NCBI GenBank assembly: GCA_014337915.1 | Contig: QUBU01000006.1 | Span: forward strand, 1-64,000 | Direction of reading: 5' to 3' | Source of the DNA: Gammaproteobacteria bacterium | GTDB lineage: Bacteria; Pseudomonadota; Gammaproteobacteria; Steroidobacterales; GCA-2729495 | Length of the DNA stretch: 64,000 bases | The notes under the pieces: model-generated | Database searches by the model: none | The model's input: only the letters and a program-made list of their open reading frames with translations | What the model was told of the DNA's origin: nothing | Part shown: positions 48,163 to 57,058 of the stretch, piece by piece | Layout: each line of letters begins with the position of its first letter | How positions within the stretch are numbered: the stretch's first letter is position 1 | Made by a program: the position numbers and the translations under genes

Positions 48163-48780
48163 ATGCGGGTGTTCGTCAAGATCTGCGGCCTGCGCACGAC
48201 CGAAGGGTTGCGCGCGGCCATCGAGGCCGGCGCCGATGCAGTCGGCTTCGTGTTCAGCGCTTCGCCCCGGCAGGTCACGCCCGCAGAGGCGGCGCAGCTC
48301 GCTGCGATCGTGCCCGCCGGCATCCTGCGGGTGGCGGTGATGCGCCACCCGGAGCCGGCGTTGTGGAACGAGGTGGCAAGGGTGCTGCGCCCGGATTGGC
48401 TGCAGGTGGATGCCGGTGATTTCGCGCGGCTGGAGCTGCCGGCCGGTGTCGGGCGGCTGCCCGTGTACCGCGATGTGCCGGACCTCGACAGCGCGGCGGT
48501 CTGCCGCGAGGAGCGCGTGCTGTTCGAGTCAGCCGACAGCGGCACCGGCCGCAGCCCGGACTGGGAACGCGCGCGCAGCCTGGCGACCCGCACCGCGCTG
48601 CTGCTGGCCGGCGGCCTGCATCCGGGCAACGTCGGTGCCGCCATCCAGCGCGTGCGGCCCTGGGGTGTCGATGTCAGTAGTGGTGTGGAGGCCGGGCGCG
48701 GCGCCAAGGATCCGGGAAAGATCGCGGCCTTCATCGCCGCCGTGCGCCGCGCCGAACAGGAAGGAACAGGACATGGATAG
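48163..48780 (+). CDS. trpF: Phosphoribosylanthranilate isomerase
   Basis: This 205-residue small TIM barrel catalyses the Amadori rearrangement before TrpC. MRVFVKICGLRTTEG is the usual N-terminus with catalytic Cys8. GADAVGFVFSASPRQV, LLAGGLHPGNVGAAI and GVDVSSGVEAGRGAKDP are diagnostic. The start at 48163 lies one base after the trpC stop; the frame is open upstream only as a shadow. It overlaps trpB by eight bases. Confidence 0.95.
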   Translation: MRVFVKICGLRTTEGLRAAIEAGADAVGFVFSASPRQVTPAEAAQLAAIVPAGILRVAVMRHPEPALWNEVARVLRPDWLQVDAGDFARLELPAGVGRLPVYRDVPDLDSAAVCREERVLFESADSGTGRSPDWERARSLATRTALLLAGGLHPGNVGAAIQRVRPWGVDVSSGVEAGRGAKDPGKIAAFIAAVRRAEQEGTGHG

Positions 48781-50017
48781 CCAGCAAGCGGCGGCGCTGT
48801 TGCAGCGCCTGCTGCAGGGGGAATTCCCCGATGCCCGCGGGCGCTTTGGTCCCTTCGGGGGCCGCTACGCGCCGGAGACGCTGATGCCGGCGCTGGAACG
48901 GCTGGAGGCCGGCGTCAGGAGTTGCCTCGGCGATGCGCAGTTCGCCGCCGAACTCGGGCGCGAGCTGCGCGACTGGGTGGGCCGGCCCACGCCGCTGACG
49001 CCGGTACGCCACCTCGGCCGCAGCTGGGGCGCGGAGGTTTACCTGAAGCGCGAGGACCTCGCCCACACCGGTGCGCACAAGATCAACAACGCGCTGGGCC
49101 AGGCGCTGCTGGCGCGCCGCCTGGGCGCGGCGCGCGTCATCGCCGAGACCGGGGCCGGCCAGCACGGCGTGGCGACGGCCGCGGCCTGCGCCCGCGTGGG
49201 GCTGCCCTGCACGGTGTACATGGGTGCGGTGGACGTGAAGCGCCAGGCGCCGAACGTGGAGCGCATGCACCAGCTCGGCGCCCGCGTGGTGCCGGTGGAA
49301 AGCGGCGACCGCACGCTGCGCGCCGCGATTGACGAAGCCTTCCGCGACTGGGTTGCCGATCCCGAGGGCGCGTACTACCTGCTCGGCTCCGCGGTCGGCC
49401 CGCATCCCTATCCCTGGCTGGTGCGCGAGCTGCAGTCGGTGATCGGCCGCGAGGCGCGCGCCCAGTTCATCGAGTTGACCGGCGGCCTGCCCGACATCGC
49501 GGTGGCCTGCGTCGGCGGCGGCTCCAACGCCATCGGCCTGTTCCATCCCTTCCTGGCTGATGCAGCGGTAAAACTGATGGGCGTGGAAGCCGGCGGCCGC
49601 GGCAGCGGCCTCGGCGAACACTCGGCCACCATCGGCCGCGGCAAGCCCGGCGTGCTCCACGGCAGCTATTCCCTGCTGCTCCAGGACGGCGACGGCCAGG
49701 TGCAGGAGACGCACTCGGTCTCCGCTGGCCTCGACTATCCGGGCGTGGGCCCCGAGCACGCGCTGCTGCAGGCCATCGGCCGCGTCGACTACGTCAGCGC
49801 CACGGATGACGAGGCGCTCGATGCACTGCGCGAGTGCTGTGCGGCCGAGGGCATCCTGCCGGCGCTGGAATCCTCGCATGCGCTGGCAGGCGCGCGCCGC
49901 TGGGCGCGGGAGCACCCGGGCCGGCGCATCCTCGTCGGCCTGTCCGGGCGTGGCGACAAGGACATGCCGACGCTGTCACAGGCCATCCCGGGGGCCGCCA
50001 CCCCGAGCCACCACTGA
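48773..50017 (+). CDS. trpB: Tryptophan synthase beta chain
   Basis: This 414-residue PLP enzyme joins indole and serine. The PLP lysine is in LKREDLAHTGAHKINNALGQALLA (about residues 90-113; HK near 103). ETGAGQHGVATA is near 126, and the phosphate loop CVGGGSNAIGLFHPF near 247. ATG 48773 begins MDSQQAAALLQ and lies inside the trpF end. It is followed after eight bases by trpA, with which it forms the alpha2-beta2 complex. Confidence 0.97.
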   Translation: MDSQQAAALLQRLLQGEFPDARGRFGPFGGRYAPETLMPALERLEAGVRSCLGDAQFAAELGRELRDWVGRPTPLTPVRHLGRSWGAEVYLKREDLAHTGAHKINNALGQALLARRLGAARVIAETGAGQHGVATAAACARVGLPCTVYMGAVDVKRQAPNVERMHQLGARVVPVESGDRTLRAAIDEAFRDWVADPEGAYYLLGSAVGPHPYPWLVRELQSVIGREARAQFIELTGGLPDIAVACVGGGSNAIGLFHPFLADAAVKLMGVEAGGRGSGLGEHSATIGRGKPGVLHGSYSLLLQDGDGQVQETHSVSAGLDYPGVGPEHALLQAIGRVDYVSATDDEALDALRECCAAEGILPALESSHALAGARRWAREHPGRRILVGLSGRGDKDMPTLSQAIPGAATPSHH

Positions 50018-50025
50018 GGCCCGCC

Positions 50026-50811
50026 ATGGCACAGATCCAGCCACACGAGCGCGTCACCGCCGCCATCCGCAATGCAGCCAACAGCCACGGGATCGCGTTG
50101 ATACCTTTCGTCACCGCCGGTTACCCGGAGCGCTCCGCATTCATTCCGACCCTGCGTGCGCTGGCGGAGGTGGCCGACGTCATCGAGGTCGGCGTGCCGT
50201 TCAGCGACCCGATGGCCGATGGTGTCACCATCCAGCGCGCCAGCCGCGCGGCCATTGCCAGCGGCGTGTCGCTGCGCTGGATCCTCGCGGAGTTGCAGAA
50301 GGCCGGGGAACTGCCGGCGCCGGTGGTGCTGATGAGCTATCTCAATCCGCTGCTGGCCCTCGGCGGCGAGCGGCTGGCGGATGCGGCACGCGCCGCCCAT
50401 GTGGGCGGCTTCATCGTGCCCGACCTGCCGCTGGAGGAAGCCGGCGACCTGGGCATGCACCTGGACGCACGCGGCCTGGGACTGGTCCAGCTCGTCACTC
50501 CGGCCACGCCGGAGGCGCGGGTGCGCCGGCTCTGCGCGGCGAGCCGGGGATTTGTCTACGCCGTCACCTCCAGGGGCGTCACCGGCGGCGCCCGGGCCCT
50601 GCCCGCGGATGTGCCCGCCTACCTCGACCGGGTGCGCGCCCTGTCACCGCTGCCGGTCTGCGCCGGCTTCGGCGTGCGCAGCGCCGAGCAGGTGCGCGCC
50701 CTCGGCGGCCACGCCGATGGTGTCATCGTCGGCTCTGCCCTGGTGGAGGAACTCGAGGCGCGCCGCGACCCGGTCGCCTTCCTGGAGGCGCTGCGCAGCC
50801 GGCGCCACTGA
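50026..50811 (+). CDS. trpA: Tryptophan synthase alpha chain
   Basis: This 261-residue TIM barrel cleaves indole-3-glycerol phosphate. It shows IPFVTAGYPERS near residue 26, EVGVPFSDPMADGVTIQRAS with catalytic Glu and Asp near 53-64, VGGFIVPDLPLEEAGDL and GFVYAVTSRGVTGGARALP. The last structural gene of the trp operon. ATG 50026 gives the standard N-terminus. Confidence 0.96.
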   Translation: MAQIQPHERVTAAIRNAANSHGIALIPFVTAGYPERSAFIPTLRALAEVADVIEVGVPFSDPMADGVTIQRASRAAIASGVSLRWILAELQKAGELPAPVVLMSYLNPLLALGGERLADAARAAHVGGFIVPDLPLEEAGDLGMHLDARGLGLVQLVTPATPEARVRRLCAASRGFVYAVTSRGVTGGARALPADVPAYLDRVRALSPLPVCAGFGVRSAEQVRALGGHADGVIVGSALVEELEARRDPVAFLEALRSRRH

Positions 50812-50876
50812 GCGGGCCCCGGAACATGACGATCCGGTCGTGGTCTCAATGCCAGGAGCCCACCGGAAGGACCGCC

Positions 50877-51113
50877 ATGGACGTCATCGACGCCGACACC
50901 GATCTCGAGCAGCTCATGCGCCGCTGGCACCACACCATCGAGTACGCCACGGCCGCCTGGGCCGAGTACCAGTCGCTGAGGGATGCCCTGACCGCTGCCG
51001 ATGACCGGGTGGCCGCGGCCCGCGAACGCTGGCAGGCGGCTGACCGGCAACGGCAGGAGTTGCGAGCGGCGATCGCCGAGATCGAAGAGGGCGAACTGGC
51101 GCCGGCATTGTAA
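50877..51113 (+). CDS. Small coiled-coil protein after trpA
   Basis: I do not recognise this 78-residue acidic protein. Most of it is predicted helix or coiled coil, with WHHTIEYATAAWAEYQSLRDAL followed by heptad-like ARERWQAADRQRQELRAAIAEIEEG. GGAAGGA lies about seven bases before ATG 50877, which supports translation; ATG 50826 is an upstream alternative in frame. It may be cotranscribed with trpA, 65 bases upstream. No cofactor motif or membrane segment is seen. Confidence 0.5.
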   Translation: MDVIDADTDLEQLMRRWHHTIEYATAAWAEYQSLRDALTAADDRVAAARERWQAADRQRQELRAAIAEIEEGELAPAL

Positions 51114-51138
51114 CTCATTGTTAAAACTATAATTAAAA

Positions 51139-51172
51139 CAGCCAGAATATTGTCAGTGACAATATCAGGCTG
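51139..51172 (-). terminator. Perfect 19-bp palindrome inside a larger hairpin, likely terminator of ubiB
   Basis: ATATTGTCA-G-TGACAATAT (51147-51165) is a perfect palindrome flanked by CAGCC and GGCTG, which extend the stem. On the minus strand it is followed by TTTTAATTATAG, so it suits termination of ubiB transcription. On the plus strand a perfect TATAAT (51128-51133) lies before it with no matching -35. An operator role remains possible. Confidence 0.5.
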
Positions 51173-51197
51173 ATTTCTGGCCGCGCCGGGCCGACGG

Positions 51198-52841
51198 TCA
51201 GGGCCGCGGGCGCCCCGCCCAGAGCGTTGCCAGCCCCGCGACCCCGAGCGCCCAGCCAACCCAGTGCGGGTCGGCACCGAGGCCGAGGAACAGCACGCCG
51301 CCAAGCAGCAGCGTGGCTCCGGCACCCAGCCAGTACCGCGATGAGGCATTGCCCCGGCTGCCGGTCGACGCCTGTTCCGGCACCGTGTTCGCGGCGGGCC
51401 GGTCGTTGGAATTCGCTTCGACGAAGCGCCGCAAGGCGCCCGGCAGTTTTTCCAGCGCGTAGCGCAGGTCAGGCAGTTCGCGGCGCAGCCGGCGCAGCGT
51501 CGCGCGTGGGCCCGCCTGCTCGCGCACCCAGGCCTTGAGCACCGGATAGCCGGTCTCCCAGAGGTCGAGCTCGGGATAGAGCGCGCGGCCGAGCCCTTCG
51601 ATCTGCACCAGCGTCTTCTGCAGCAGCATCAGCTGCGGCTGCACTTCCATGTCGAACTGCCGTGCGGTCTGGAACAGGCGCAGCAGCACCTGGCCGAAGG
51701 AGATGTCCTTCAGCGGCTTGTTGAACACCGGCTCGCAGACCGAGCGGATGGCCGACTCGAACTCGTCCACCCGCGTGCCCGGCGGCACCCACTGCGAATC
51801 CACGTGCAGCTGGGCCACGCGCTGGTAGTCGCGGTCGAAGAAGGCGAGGAAGTTCTCGGCCAGGTAGCGGCGGTCGCCCTCGCTCAGGGTGCCGACGATG
51901 CCGAAATCCACGGCGCAGTACTTCGGGTGCTCCGGGTCGCGCGCATCGACGAAGATGTTGCCCGGGTGCATGTCAGCATGGAAGAAGTTGTCGCGGAACA
52001 CCTGGGTGAAGAAGATCGCCACGCCATTGGCGGCGAGCCGCGCGATGTTGACCTTCGCTGCGAGCAGGGCCGGCATGTCGTCGATGGGAATGCCGTGGAT
52101 ACGCTCCATCACCATGACATTGGGCCGGCAGAAGTCCCAGTAGACCTGCGGCACGTAGAGCTTGGGGTCGCCCTCGAAGTTGCGTCGCAGTTGCGCGGCG
52201 TTGGCGGTTTCCCGCATCAGGTCGAGTTCGTTGATGATGGTCTTCTCGTACTCGGCCACCAGCTCCACCGGCCGCAGCCGGCGGCTCTCGCGCCACCAGC
52301 GTTCGGCGAGCCGCGCCACGGCGTAGAGCACCTCGAGGTCCTGCTCGACCTGCTCGCGCACCCGTGGGCGCAGGATCTTCACCACCACCTCCTCGCCGTC
52401 CGGCAGCCTCGCGGCATGCACCTGGGCAATGGAGGCTGCGGCCAGCGCCTGCTGCTCGAAGTGCGCAAACACCTCGCTGGCCGGGCGTCCGTAGGCGCGT
52501 GCGACCTCGGCCAGCGCCTGTGCGGAGGGGAAGGGCGGCACCTGGTCCTGCAGCTTGGCCAGCTCCGCGCCGATGTCCGCGGGCAGCAGGTCCTGGCGCG
52601 TGGACACCGACTGGCCGAACTTCACGTAGATCGGCCCCAGCTCCTGCAGCGCTTCGCGCAGGCGCTGGGCGCGCGGCCGTGTGGTGTCGCGGCCCAGCCA
52701 GTAGAAGGGCCAGAGATAGAGCAGGAAGCGGAACGGCCGGAACAGGTGGATCTGGACGATGAACTCGTCGAGCCCGTGCCGGAACAGCACCCGCTGGATG
52801 GCGAGGAGACGCAGGAGGAGGCGCAGCCTGGGCATGGTCAT
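51198..52841 (-). CDS. ubiB: UbiB atypical kinase for ubiquinone synthesis
   Basis: The 547-residue ABC1/ADCK/UbiB protein is needed for ubiquinone accumulation. Family features are KFGQSVSTRQDLLPADI (KxGQ, about residues 74-90), the Ala-rich AAASIAQVHAARL nucleotide loop near 134, VVVKILRPRV near 152, and the catalytic HADMHPGNIFVDAR near 290. Two C-terminal membrane helices are at about 497-535. It is the last gene of the ubiE-ubiJ-ubiB group; a 118-bp non-coding gap with nothing recognisable separates it from ubiJ. Confidence 0.95.
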   Translation of the reverse strand: MTMPRLRLLLRLLAIQRVLFRHGLDEFIVQIHLFRPFRFLLYLWPFYWLGRDTTRPRAQRLREALQELGPIYVKFGQSVSTRQDLLPADIGAELAKLQDQVPPFPSAQALAEVARAYGRPASEVFAHFEQQALAAASIAQVHAARLPDGEEVVVKILRPRVREQVEQDLEVLYAVARLAERWWRESRRLRPVELVAEYEKTIINELDLMRETANAAQLRRNFEGDPKLYVPQVYWDFCRPNVMVMERIHGIPIDDMPALLAAKVNIARLAANGVAIFFTQVFRDNFFHADMHPGNIFVDARDPEHPKYCAVDFGIVGTLSEGDRRYLAENFLAFFDRDYQRVAQLHVDSQWVPPGTRVDEFESAIRSVCEPVFNKPLKDISFGQVLLRLFQTARQFDMEVQPQLMLLQKTLVQIEGLGRALYPELDLWETGYPVLKAWVREQAGPRATLRRLRRELPDLRYALEKLPGALRRFVEANSNDRPAANTVPEQASTGSRGNASSRYWLGAGATLLLGGVLFLGLGADPHWVGWALGVAGLATLWAGRPRP

Positions 52842-52959
52842 GTTGCGGTTGCATCCGGCTGTTGCGCGCGCCGGTATTGGCGCGGCGCGGAGCAGTCAGG
52901 GATAGAGCGAATGACAGGGAACCACTGCGGGACGGTCGTCCGCCCGGCTCCCGCCGCCG

Positions 52960-53568
52960 TCAACCGTCCTGCCCCTCCTCCAGCCGCGCCACCCGCGCCT
53001 CGCTGCGCGCCACGTCGTTCGCCAGCGTGTCGACCGCCTCGGCGAACGCCCTGAGCTCGCAGCCCGTGGCCACCACGCGCGCCTCGTCCTGCAGGTAATC
53101 GGCAACGCTGCGCGCCACGCTGCGCCCGGCATCGCTGCCCCATGCGCCCGCCGCGCGCGCGGCATTGCCCAGCTGTCGTGCCAGCGGGTCGCCGAGCAAC
53201 CGCGCCAGTTCCTCCTCGATGTCCGGGGCGGCGAAGCGCAGCAGCTCCCGGAAGCGGTTGGCGATATCGGTGTCGCCGGTCATGCGCACCGCGCCTTCGC
53301 GGACCGCGGCCTGCGGATCGTCGCGCAGCAGGCGGCCGAGGCCGAGCAGCGTGCCGCTCAGGGTGGCATCCGGGGCGGCGCCATCCGGCAGCGCCAGGCA
53401 GACGCGGCCGGCGCTGACCTTCAGGCGCAGGTCCAGCGGCGTGCCGTCGATGGCGAGGCCAAGGATGCGGCCTTCGAGGCCGCGCGCCAGCGCCTGGGCA
53501 CTGGTGGACTGCGCCAGGCCGCGGTTGACCAGCATCTCGAAGGGGCGAAACAGCATTTCGGCGAGCAT
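52960..53568 (-). CDS. ubiJ: UbiJ, SCP2-domain ubiquinone biosynthesis accessory factor
   Basis: This 202-residue protein has an N-terminal SCP2 lipid-binding domain (about residues 30-110, RLKVSAGRVCLALPDGAAPDATLSG) and a helical C-terminal part ending in a coiled coil (LRAFAEAVDTLANDVARSEARVARLEE). UbiJ scaffolds the soluble Ubi complex and binds lipid intermediates. Position between ubiE and ubiB is the conserved one. The ATG at 53568 lies 12 bases after the ubiE stop. Confidence 0.9.
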   Translation of the reverse strand: MLAEMLFRPFEMLVNRGLAQSTSAQALARGLEGRILGLAIDGTPLDLRLKVSAGRVCLALPDGAAPDATLSGTLLGLGRLLRDDPQAAVREGAVRMTGDTDIANRFRELLRFAAPDIEEELARLLGDPLARQLGNAARAAGAWGSDAGRSVARSVADYLQDEARVVATGCELRAFAEAVDTLANDVARSEARVARLEEGQDG

Positions 53569-53580
53569 GGCCGGCGGTCC

Positions 53581-54324
53581 TCAGTAACGGAAGCCGAGGT
53601 GCAGCGCGACGATGCCGCCACTCAGGTTGTGGAAGCGGCAGTCCTCGAGCCCGGCATCGCCCATCATCTGGCGCAGCGTTTCCTGGTCGGGATGCATGCG
53701 GATCGATTCGGCGAGATAGCGGTAGCTGGCCGCGTCGCCTGCCACCACGCTGCCCAGCCAGGGCAGGACCCTGAACGAGTAGGCGTCGTACACCGGCTCG
53801 AGCAGGGGCAGGGCCGGCTTCGAGAATTCCAGCACCAGCAGGCGGCCGCCCGGGCGCAGTACCCGCGCCATGCTGCGCAGCGCCGCGGCCTTGTCGGTGA
53901 CGTTGCGCAGGCCGAAGGCGATGCTCACGCAGTGGAAACTCTCCGGCGCGAAGGGCAGCCGCTCGGCGTCGGCCTGGACATAGGCGACGTTACCGACGAT
54001 GCCGCGGTCCACCAGACGGCGCCGGCCGTTGGCGAGCATCGCGGCGTTGATGTCGGTGAGCACTACCCGGCCGTCGCGGCCCACCTGCCGGCAGAGGCCG
54101 GCAGTGATGTCACCGGTGCCGCCGGCGACATCGAGTGCCGTCTGCCCGGGGCGCAGCCCGGTGCGTGTCAGGGCGAAGCGCTTCCAGAGCCGGTGCAGGC
54201 CACCGGACATGAGGTCATTCATCAGGTCATAGCGGTCGGCGACCGAATCGAAGACCTGGCGGACCCTGCCGGCCTTCTCCGCAGTGGCAACCGTCTGGAA
54301 CCCGAAATGCGTGGTGTCGGACAC
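53581..54324 (-). CDS. ubiE: Ubiquinone/menaquinone C-methyltransferase
   Basis: This 247-residue SAM methyltransferase acts in quinone synthesis. [25 protein letters not shown] (about residues 25-49), the SAM loop [10 protein letters not shown] near 63, and [30 protein letters not shown] near 140 are diagnostic. The start is a GTG giving [12 protein letters not shown], the normal N-terminus. It has no Shine-Dalgarno, because the repeat at 54325-54402 directly abuts it. Confidence 0.95.
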   Translation of the reverse strand: MSDTTHFGFQTVATAEKAGRVRQVFDSVADRYDLMNDLMSGGLHRLWKRFALTRTGLRPGQTALDVAGGTGDITAGLCRQVGRDGRVVLTDINAAMLANGRRRLVDRGIVGNVAYVQADAERLPFAPESFHCVSIAFGLRNVTDKAAALRSMARVLRPGGRLLVLEFSKPALPLLEPVYDAYSFRVLPWLGSVVAGDAASYRYLAESIRMHPDQETLRQMMGDAGLEDCRFHNLSGGIVALHLGFRY

Positions 54325-54402
54325 GGGGACAGTTTACTCAATTCCCGCAGACGTCATCCGCGATGGGAGTGGTCCTCGGCGCGAGATGAGTAAACTGTCC
54401 CC
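54325..54402. repeat. 78-bp inverted-repeat element between hslU and ubiE
   Basis: GGGGACAGTTTACTCA (54325-54340) and TGAGTAAACTGTCCCC (54387-54402) are perfect 16-bp inverted arms around 46 bases. The element fills nearly the whole gap between hslU and ubiE. The inner 13-14 bases of the arm recur at 8-21. It looks like a small non-coding mobile repeat (REP/MITE-like). I recall similar arms near RAYT transposases, but none is in this window. Confidence 0.7.
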
Positions 54403-54407
54403 GGATT

Positions 54408-55742
54408 TCAGAGGATGTAGCGACTCAGGTCCTGGTTCTTCGCCAGGTCACCGAGGTGCCGGTCGACGTAGGCGGCGTCCACGGCCAGGGCCTGGCCGCC
54501 ACGGTCGGCGGCCTCGTAGGAGACGCTCTCGAGCAGGCGCTCCAGCACGGTGTGCAGGCGGCGGGCGCCGATGTTTTCCATCTGCTGGTTGGCGTGGTGG
54601 GCGATCTCGGCGAGGCGCCGGACGCCGTCGGCCGTGAAGCTGATGGCCACGCCCTCGGTGGCGAGCAGGGCGGTGTACTGGGCGCAGAGCGAGGCATCCG
54701 GTTCGGTGAGGATGCGCACGAAATCGTCGGCGGTGAGCGAAGCGAGCTCGACGCGGATCGGGAACCGGCCCTGCAGCTCGGGCACCAGGTCCGAAGGCTT
54801 TGAGGCATGGAAGGCGCCCGAGGCGATGAACAGCACGTGGTCGGTGCGCACCATGCCGTACTTGGTGCTGACGGTGCAGCCTTCCACCAGCGGCAGCAGG
54901 TCGCGTTGCACGCCTTCGCGCGACACATCGGCGCCGCCGATGGCCTCGCCGCGGCGCGCGACCTTGTCGATCTCGTCGATGAACACGATGCCGTTCTGCT
55001 CGACGTTGCGCAGCGCCTCGGCCTTGATTTCCTCGTCGTTGACCAGCCGCGCCGCTTCCTCGTCCACCAGCAGGTCCAGCGCATCGCGCACCTTGAGCTT
55101 GCGCTGCTTGCGGCGCTGTGCGCCGAGGTTCTGGAACAGGCCCTGCAGCTGGCTGGTCATCTCCTCCATGCCGGGTGGCGCCATGATCTCCACGCCTGCC
55201 GGCATGGCACGCAGCTCGATCTCGATCTCGCGGTCGTCGAGCTGGCCCTCACGCAGCATCTTGCGGAACTTCTGCCGGGTCTCGGACTCACGGCCCTCGG
55301 CTGCGGCGGCACCGAAGCCGGCGGGCGGCGGGGGCAGCAGCGCGTCGAGCACGCGCTCCTCGGCGGCATCCTCGGCGCGGTGGCGCACGCTGGCGGTGGC
55401 GGTCTCGCGCGTCAGTTTCACCGCCGCATCCGCGAGGTCGCGGATGATGCTGTCGACATCGCGGCCGACGTAGCCGACCTCGGTGAACTTGGTCGCCTCG
55501 ACCTTGACGAAGGGCGCGTTGGCGAGCCGCGCCAGGCGGCGGGCGATTTCGGTCTTGCCGACGCCGGTGGGACCGATCATCAGGATGTTCTTCGGCGTGA
55601 TCTCCTGGCGCAGCGGCTCGGGAACCTGCATGCGCCGCCAGCGGTTGCGCAGCGCGATGGCCACGGCGCGCTTGGCCTGGTCCTGGCCGATGATGTGCTT
55701 GTCCAGTTCCTGGACGATCTCGCGCGGGGTCATCTGCGACAT
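54408..55742 (-). CDS. hslU: HslU ATPase subunit of the HslUV protease
   Basis: This 444-residue AAA+ unfoldase feeds HslV. It starts with [27 protein letters not shown]. Walker [16 protein letters not shown] is at about residues 56-70 with the pore motif GYVGRD near 90. The I-domain follows, then Walker [13 protein letters not shown] near 252, [12 protein letters not shown] and the C-terminal tail DLSRYIL that activates HslV. It is 26 bases after hslV in the usual order. Confidence 0.97.
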   Translation of the reverse strand: MSQMTPREIVQELDKHIIGQDQAKRAVAIALRNRWRRMQVPEPLRQEITPKNILMIGPTGVGKTEIARRLARLANAPFVKVEATKFTEVGYVGRDVDSIIRDLADAAVKLTRETATASVRHRAEDAAEERVLDALLPPPPAGFGAAAAEGRESETRQKFRKMLREGQLDDREIEIELRAMPAGVEIMAPPGMEEMTSQLQGLFQNLGAQRRKQRKLKVRDALDLLVDEEAARLVNDEEIKAEALRNVEQNGIVFIDEIDKVARRGEAIGGADVSREGVQRDLLPLVEGCTVSTKYGMVRTDHVLFIASGAFHASKPSDLVPELQGRFPIRVELASLTADDFVRILTEPDASLCAQYTALLATEGVAISFTADGVRRLAEIAHHANQQMENIGARRLHTVLERLLESVSYEAADRGGQALAVDAAYVDRHLGDLAKNQDLSRYIL

Positions 55743-55768
55743 GCTGGCTCCCTGGGCCCGGCCCGCGA

Positions 55769-56305
55769 TCAGCGGGGCAGGGTCTCGATGACGATATTGC
55801 TGTTGGTATAGATGCAGATGCCGGCGGCGATCTCCAGCGCGCGGCGCACGACGTCGGCCGCCGCGAGCTCGGTGTGGTCCAGCAGCGCGCGCGCGGCGGC
55901 CTGGGCGAACGGGCCGCCGGAGCCGATGGCCATGAGGTCGTCCTCGGGCTCGATGACGTCGCCGTTGCCGGAGATCACCAGCGACTTCTCCGCGTCGGCG
56001 ACGCAGAGCAGCGCCTCCAGGCGGCGCAGCCGGCGGTCGGTGCGCCAGTCCTTGGCCAGTTCGATGGCCGAGCGGGTCAGGTTGCCATGCTGGGTCAGCT
56101 TGGCCTCGAAGAGTTCGAACAGGGTGAAGGCATCGGCGGTGCCGCCGGCGAAGCCGGCGATGACCCTGCCCTCGGCGAGCTGCCGCACCTTGCGGGCATT
56201 GGCCTTCATCACCGTGTTGCCCATCGTCACCTGGCCGTCGCCGCCGATGGCGACCACGCCGTTGCGGCGCACGGAGACGATGGTAGTGCCGTCGAACTGC
56301 TGCAT
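55769..56305 (-). CDS. hslV: HslV peptidase subunit
   Basis: The 178-residue threonine protease resembles the proteasome beta subunit. The mature N-terminus is expected at the first Thr of [10 protein letters not shown], after the short propeptide MQQFDG, which also occurs in betaproteobacterial Hsl[21 protein letters not shown] and [18 protein letters not shown] are conserved. The start at 56305 is chosen over the longer frame (to 56380), whose extra residues look non-coding. Confidence 0.96.
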   Translation of the reverse strand: MQQFDGTTIVSVRRNGVVAIGGDGQVTMGNTVMKANARKVRQLAEGRVIAGFAGGTADAFTLFELFEAKLTQHGNLTRSAIELAKDWRTDRRLRRLEALLCVADAEKSLVISGNGDVIEPEDDLMAIGSGGPFAQAAARALLDHTELAAADVVRRALEIAAGICIYTNSNIVIETLPR

Positions 56306-56456
56306 GGTGGTACTCGCTGGCCTGGCGGCGGGGGTGAAGATGCTACACGACCCGCTGCTGATGTCGGGGCGCTTTGGCATCTTTCAACCGGCCAGGGGCA
56401 GAAATGCAGCGGGGCCCGGACGGGCCCCGCTGCGCCAGCTACGGATTGACGGCAGC

Positions 56457-56927
56457 TCAGGTCTGGGGCTTGCCCGCATCCTTGCCGTGCTTCTGCTGCC
56501 AGCTGTCACGCATCTGCTGCCTGTACTCCTTGCACTTCGCCGGATCGGCATCGCACTTCGCTTTCATGTCCCGCAGCTGCTGCTTGCGTGCCTCGCAGGC
56601 AGCCGGATCGGCGTCGCACTTCGCCTTCATCTGCTGCATGCGCTGCCGGCGCTCCTCGCGCTGCTTCTGGCACTCAGCGGGATTGTTCTTGCACCAGTCT
56701 TCGCGTTCGGCGCGCTTCGCCTTCATCTTTTCGCATTCGGCCGGGTTCTTCGTGCACCATTCCTCACGGTTCTGGCGCATCTCCGCGCACTTTTCCGGGT
56801 TCTGCTGGCACCACTCCTTCGCCTGCGGCATGTTCGGCGGGGCCGTGTCGTCGGCCCGCAGGGCCAGCGGCGCCAGTGCCAGCAGGGCGGTCATGGAAAC
56901 GGTCGCGATCAGGGTCCTGGTTGACAT
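56457..56927 (-). CDS. Secreted protein with five C-x6-C helical repeats
   Basis: This 156-residue protein has a signal peptide (about residues 1-25, ending LALRADD). Five modules follow, each with a C-x6-C pair around Pro: WCQQNPEKC, WCTKNPAEC, WCKNNPAEC, KCDADPAAC and KCDADPAKC. They are separated by charged helix-forming stretches of 18-26 residues. Ten cysteines in pairs suggest disulfides in the periplasm or metal binding. AAGGAG five or six bases before ATG 56927 supports the start. I do not know a characterised family. It lies between xerC and hslV. Confidence 0.72.
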   Translation of the reverse strand: MSTRTLIATVSMTALLALAPLALRADDTAPPNMPQAKEWCQQNPEKCAEMRQNREEWCTKNPAECEKMKAKRAEREDWCKNNPAECQKQREERRQRMQQMKAKCDADPAACEARKQQLRDMKAKCDADPAKCKEYRQQMRDSWQQKHGKDAGKPQT

Positions 56928-57058
56928 GGATACTCCTTGGGGTCTGGCGGCCTGCACGACAGCGTCCACCGCTGCCAGCTCCGGCCACATGCAGGACAGG
57001 AACGCTGCAGGCCCCTGGCGGTTGACCGGTCCGGACTGCAAGCTGCCTGGCGGCGGCT

